A DNA stretch of 14,673 bases from Candidatus Woesearchaeota archaeon (lineage in GTDB: Archaea > Nanobdellota > Nanobdellia > SCGC-AAA011-G17 > JACQNH01): NCBI GenBank assembly GCA_016203175.1, contig JACQNH010000074.1, forward strand, positions 1-14,673, in the 5' to 3' direction. Under the pieces are notes generated by a model. The model was not told the origin of the DNA. It saw only the letters and a program-made list of their open reading frames with translations, and did no database searches. The position numbers and the translations under genes are program-made. Numbering within the stretch: the first letter of the stretch is position 1; each line of letters starts with the position of its first letter. Below, piece by piece: positions 12,491 to 14,673 of the stretch.

Positions 12491-14465
12491 TTTCATAAAT
12501 AACTAAATTACAATCTTTTTTTTCTTTTATATTTAAATAATTTTTTAACTCTTTTAAAGAATCTTCAGGTTCAAAGTTCTTTTCTAGCATTTCATCATAT
12601 GTTACGTTTGTATAATCTATCTTTCCTGTGAATGAAACTTCTTTAATATTAAGAATTTTATCCATTGTTTCGCTTATTTCGTAATGTTCATTCATTCTTT
12701 TTATGTAACCCTTCTGGTGCAAAGCATGAATTGTATCGTATAATTCTGAAAATTGTATTTTTGCTTTAGAAAAAATATCTGATGCTTTAAACTTTTTTAG
12801 TGTTAATGCCAAGTTTAATACTGCTTTTTGTTGTGGAGATAATGGTGAAAGCGCTAGTGACTGAAGTGAAAATCCATTACCTTCTTCCAAATTTGTAACT
12901 ATTTCTCCATTGTTTAAGTTTAATAAAATACTACAGGAATCAGTTACTAATAGAGAAGCTGGGATTAATTTTGTTTTGATTTCTTTTCCTGGATTTAAAA
13001 CTTTAATATCCTGCAAGGAAAGTTTAGGTTTGATAATTGGTAACAATGCTTCATTATTTTTGTTGTAAACATCTTCTTCTATTGAATTTTCCTGAAGTAT
13101 TGAAATTGCTTCCCCACCATGTTTTGTTAGCCTAGGCCTTATATTAACAAATAAAGGCAAATCAACAACGCCTACAACCATTGCTGTACCTATTGACAGG
13201 CTTTGAACTTCCTTTTCTGTTTGAGAGTTTATACCTTCTAAAGAGCTTGAAATTGTTTTAAGATCATTTGGATTTGTTATTTTTAAAATTATTTGTGTAG
13301 AGCATTGACTTAAAACGTTTTTATCCACTCTTGCACTTCTTTGAGATATAATACATAAACCTAAACCAAATTTTCTTCCTTCTGATGCAATTTGCCTTAA
13401 TATTACTGAGGATTTAGCTTCACCAAAGTTTCTTTCAGGTGAGAAATTCTGGGCTTCTTCTACCACCAAAAAAAAGGGAGGGATATTATTCTTTTTTCTT
13501 TCCATAAATAGATCTCTTGCTAATTTGTAAACGATTACTTCCTGAACTTCTGGTGGGGTACCTCTAAGATTTATTATTGATGCTTTTGATGATTTTACTA
13601 AATCTTTTGGTAATGTAGGCTCATCTGAAAAAAGTTCTAAAGATCTTACATATTCTATAATGTTTATTAAAGTAAATTTTGCTGAGCTTTCTTCTTGCTC
13701 AAGTTGAAATATTAAATTATCAAAATCAATATGTTTCATGTGCTTTAAAGCTGAATATAAAATTCCTTGCTGATTTGAGGAAAGATTTGTTGGTAATAAG
13801 TGCAATAATTCTGATGCTGTCAAACCATTATTTGGTAGTTTTAGTGGCAAACAACCTGGGTTTATTGAGGTATCTGATGAAAATTCTTGTATCTTATTTA
13901 AGAAACTATTTGGTTTTAAGTTAAATTTTAATAATTTTTCTTTTCCTTCCGTATTTGGGAATTTTAAAGATTGATATTCACCATGTGGATCAATAACAAC
14001 TATAGGGATATTTCTTAATAATAATTCTTCCAATAAAACTGACGATGCATAAGATTTTCCAGAACCAGATTTTGCTAATATTGAACAATGTTTTGTGATT
14101 AATTTATTTAGGTCCAAGTAAACTTTGATATTATCATAACCATCTAACGTTCCAATAAAAGCTGAATTTGGTGCATGTTCCAGGCCTAATACTGTTTTTA
14201 TTAAATTTTCATCTGCTTTATAAACTTCTGAATTTGGTTCCAAAGGTGTCCTTAAAGACTTTAAAATTTTGTTTTTATCTCTGAAACCTAAGACTGTACA
14301 AATAGCAATAGTTTGTTCTTTGTTTTTTTCTATTTCAAGTATTTGAGCTAGAATCATACCCTGCTCTTTATGCTCTATCTTTATGTAGTCTAATTTTCTA
14401 GCTGGCTGCTCCAATGAGATTTTAAATTCTGTAGTTGTTGTTTTATCAATAATTCTTCCTAACAT
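12483..14465 (-). CDS. herA: HerA-family DNA translocase/helicase
   Basis: HerA forms hexamers that pump DNA and, with the nuclease NurA and Mre11-Rad50, resect double-strand breaks. The 660-residue protein begins with a HAS-barrel (MLGRIIDKTTTTEFKIS, residues 1-100). The FtsK/HerA ATPase core has Walker A SGSGKS (133-138), IDPHGEY (158-164), Walker B FFLVVEEAQNF (331-341) and the C-terminal sensor stretch ISQRSARVDKNVLSQCSTQIIL (373-394) with a likely arginine finger. The first Gly of the P-loop consensus is Ala131. Beyond about 450 lies an extra region ending in a winged-helix-like segment (SELYDTIHALHQKGYIKRM). The ATG at 14463-14465 is chosen over a GTG at 14535-14537 because a TATA box lies 26 bases upstream and the HAS-barrel starts there. 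No nurA is present in the window. Confidence 0.92.
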   Translation of the reverse strand: MLGRIIDKTTTTEFKISLEQPARKLDYIKIEHKEQGMILAQILEIEKNKEQTIAICTVLGFRDKNKILKSLRTPLEPNSEVYKADENLIKTVLGLEHAPNSAFIGTLDGYDNIKVYLDLNKLITKHCSILAKSGSGKSYASSVLLEELLLRNIPIVVIDPHGEYQSLKFPNTEGKEKLLKFNLKPNSFLNKIQEFSSDTSINPGCLPLKLPNNGLTASELLHLLPTNLSSNQQGILYSALKHMKHIDFDNLIFQLEQEESSAKFTLINIIEYVRSLELFSDEPTLPKDLVKSSKASIINLRGTPPEVQEVIVYKLARDLFMERKKNNIPPFFLVVEEAQNFSPERNFGEAKSSVILRQIASEGRKFGLGLCIISQRSARVDKNVLSQCSTQIILKITNPNDLKTISSSLEGINSQTEKEVQSLSIGTAMVVGVVDLPLFVNIRPRLTKHGGEAISILQENSIEEDVYNKNNEALLPIIKPKLSLQDIKVLNPGKEIKTKLIPASLLVTDSCSILLNLNNGEIVTNLEEGNGFSLQSLALSPLSPQQKAVLNLALTLKKFKASDIFSKAKIQFSELYDTIHALHQKGYIKRMNEHYEISETMDKILNIKEVSFTGKIDYTNVTYDEMLEKNFEPEDSLKELKNYLNIKEKKDCNLVIYEIK

Positions 14466-14486
14466 AATCCTTGAAATCAATAGTTT

Positions 14487-14496
14487 GTTTAAAAAC
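14487..14496 (-). promoter_or_regulatory. TATA box for herA
   Basis: On the minus strand GTTTTTAAAC is centred about 26 bases before the chosen herA ATG. AAGGA, 2 bases before the ATG, could be a weak ribosome site but is unusually close. Confidence 0.45.
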
Positions 14497-14523
14497 TTTC
14501 TTAAATTGCGGCCATGGTGAAAT

Positions 14524-14533
14524 CCTTTAAATA
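14524..14533 (+). promoter_or_regulatory. TATA box for the partial gene at 14576
   Basis: CTTTAAATAT would place transcription start near 14555, giving a leader of about 20 bases that contains the ribosome binding site at 14563-14570. This differs from the leaderless arrangement of most genes in the window. Confidence 0.35.
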
Positions 14534-14571
14534 TCACCTCTAATGGTTATTAAAAACCAAAAGAGGTGATA
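14532..14571. promoter_or_regulatory. 40-base dyad (operator or RNA hairpin) between herA and the partial gene
   Basis: TATCACCTCT (14532-14541) and AGAGGTGATA (14562-14571) are a perfect 10-bp inverted repeat. Inside, TGGTT (14544-14548) and AACCA (14555-14559) pair as a second 5-bp stem, separated by a symmetric AA/AA internal loop and closed by ATTAAA. The right arm contains the Shine-Dalgarno site of the downstream gene, and the left arm touches its TATA box. As DNA it could be an operator, with arm centres 30 bases apart (about three helical turns). As RNA it would hide the ribosome site, but only if transcription starts before 14532. Confidence 0.6.
14563..14570 (+). promoter_or_regulatory. 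Near-ideal Shine-Dalgarno site
   Basis: GAGGTGAT complements the 3' end of archaeal 16S rRNA over its whole length and ends 5 bases before the ATG at 14576. It fixes the start of the partial gene. Confidence 0.7.
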
Positions 14572-14575
14572 ATTT

Positions 14576-14673
14576 ATGTATAGTAATGTAAGTAATTCTA
14601 CCTATTTATTGTTTTTGGAAATAGCAATGACTTTAGTTTCTGGAATAAAGCCCTATTCCAGCAAGTTTTCAAA
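14576..14673 (+). CDS. Start of an unidentified gene, cut by the window end
   Basis: Thirty-two codons are visible, beginning MYSNVSNSTYLLFLEIAMTL and continuing VSGIKPYSSKFS, open at the right edge. The strong ribosome binding site and the dyad at its promoter indicate a real, probably regulated gene. The hydrophobic stretch (about residues 10-22) is too short and too early to call a membrane segment or signal peptide with confidence. No family is recognisable from this fragment. Confidence 0.55.
   Translation, partial: MYSNVSNSTYLLFLEIAMTLVSGIKPYSSKFS

Noticed and set aside
14466..14537. Longer herA start at the GTG (14535-14537) preceded by AGAGGTGAT
   Set aside because: The added 24 residues are not HAS-barrel-like, a TATA box sits in good position for the ATG at 14465, and the ribosome-like sequence overlaps the GTG itself.
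14532..14571. A canonical TrmB operator (TATCAC-N5-GTGATA) in the dyad
   Set aside because: The half-sites match but are 28 bases apart rather than 5, so it is not the known motif as it stands.
1..14673. CRISPR arrays, insertion sequences, rRNA genes or phage genes
   Set aside because: No regularly spaced repeats, transposase motifs, terminal repeats or rRNA signatures were seen; the intein is the only mobile element supported.

Overview
The window looks like chromosomal DNA from a small-genome, AT-rich archaeon, most likely of the DPANN type (Woesearchaeota/Pacearchaeota-like). This rests on an archaeal release factor aRF1, an archaeal-type ValRS, eS19/eL39/eL31 ribosomal proteins, a PDCD5 protein, Cbf5, HerA, a class III signal-peptide pilin and an intron-containing tRNA-Phe. 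TATA-like boxes recur about 25-27 bases before start codons, the pattern of leaderless archaeal transcription. The lineage is inferred from proteins read by eye, without a search.

Layout. 1-194: noncoding, one imperfect hairpin. 195-1325 (-): lipoprotein of the branched-chain amino-acid-type solute-binding family, with no permease or ATPase in view; a startless ORF remnant and an 11-codon mini-ORF lie in its leader. 1565-3279 (+): a TrmB-family regulator, then a MntA-HepT (nucleotidyltransferase/HEPN) toxin-antitoxin pair whose genes overlap. 3319-8335 (-): aRF1, interrupted by a large intein inside its catalytic GGQ loop, downstream of valS with a 16-base gap. 8417-8501 (+): tRNA-Phe(GAA) with an 11-base intron. 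8546-9085 (+): pilin-like protein, abutting a convergent cis-prenyltransferase (9086-9781, -). 9881-12191 (+): eS19, PDCD5, eL39, eL31 and Cbf5. 12230-12490 (+): small unknown protein overlapping the 3' end of herA (12483-14465, -). 14576-end (+): start of an unidentified gene behind a near-ideal Shine-Dalgarno sequence and a 40-base dyad.

Most of the window is core information processing: translation termination, aminoacylation, ribosome and rRNA modification, DNA repair. The accessory layer is the toxin-antitoxin pair, the intein and the surface genes. The most striking feature is the 507-residue intein. It sits exactly between the Gln of GGQ and the following Ser, carries an apparently intact LAGLIDADG endonuclease, and has a Cro/C1-type helix-turn-helix domain between its splicing and endonuclease parts. 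Because it splits the peptidyl-tRNA hydrolysis loop, termination in this cell should depend on protein splicing. The aRF1 exteins themselves are short and lack the usual zinc minidomain.
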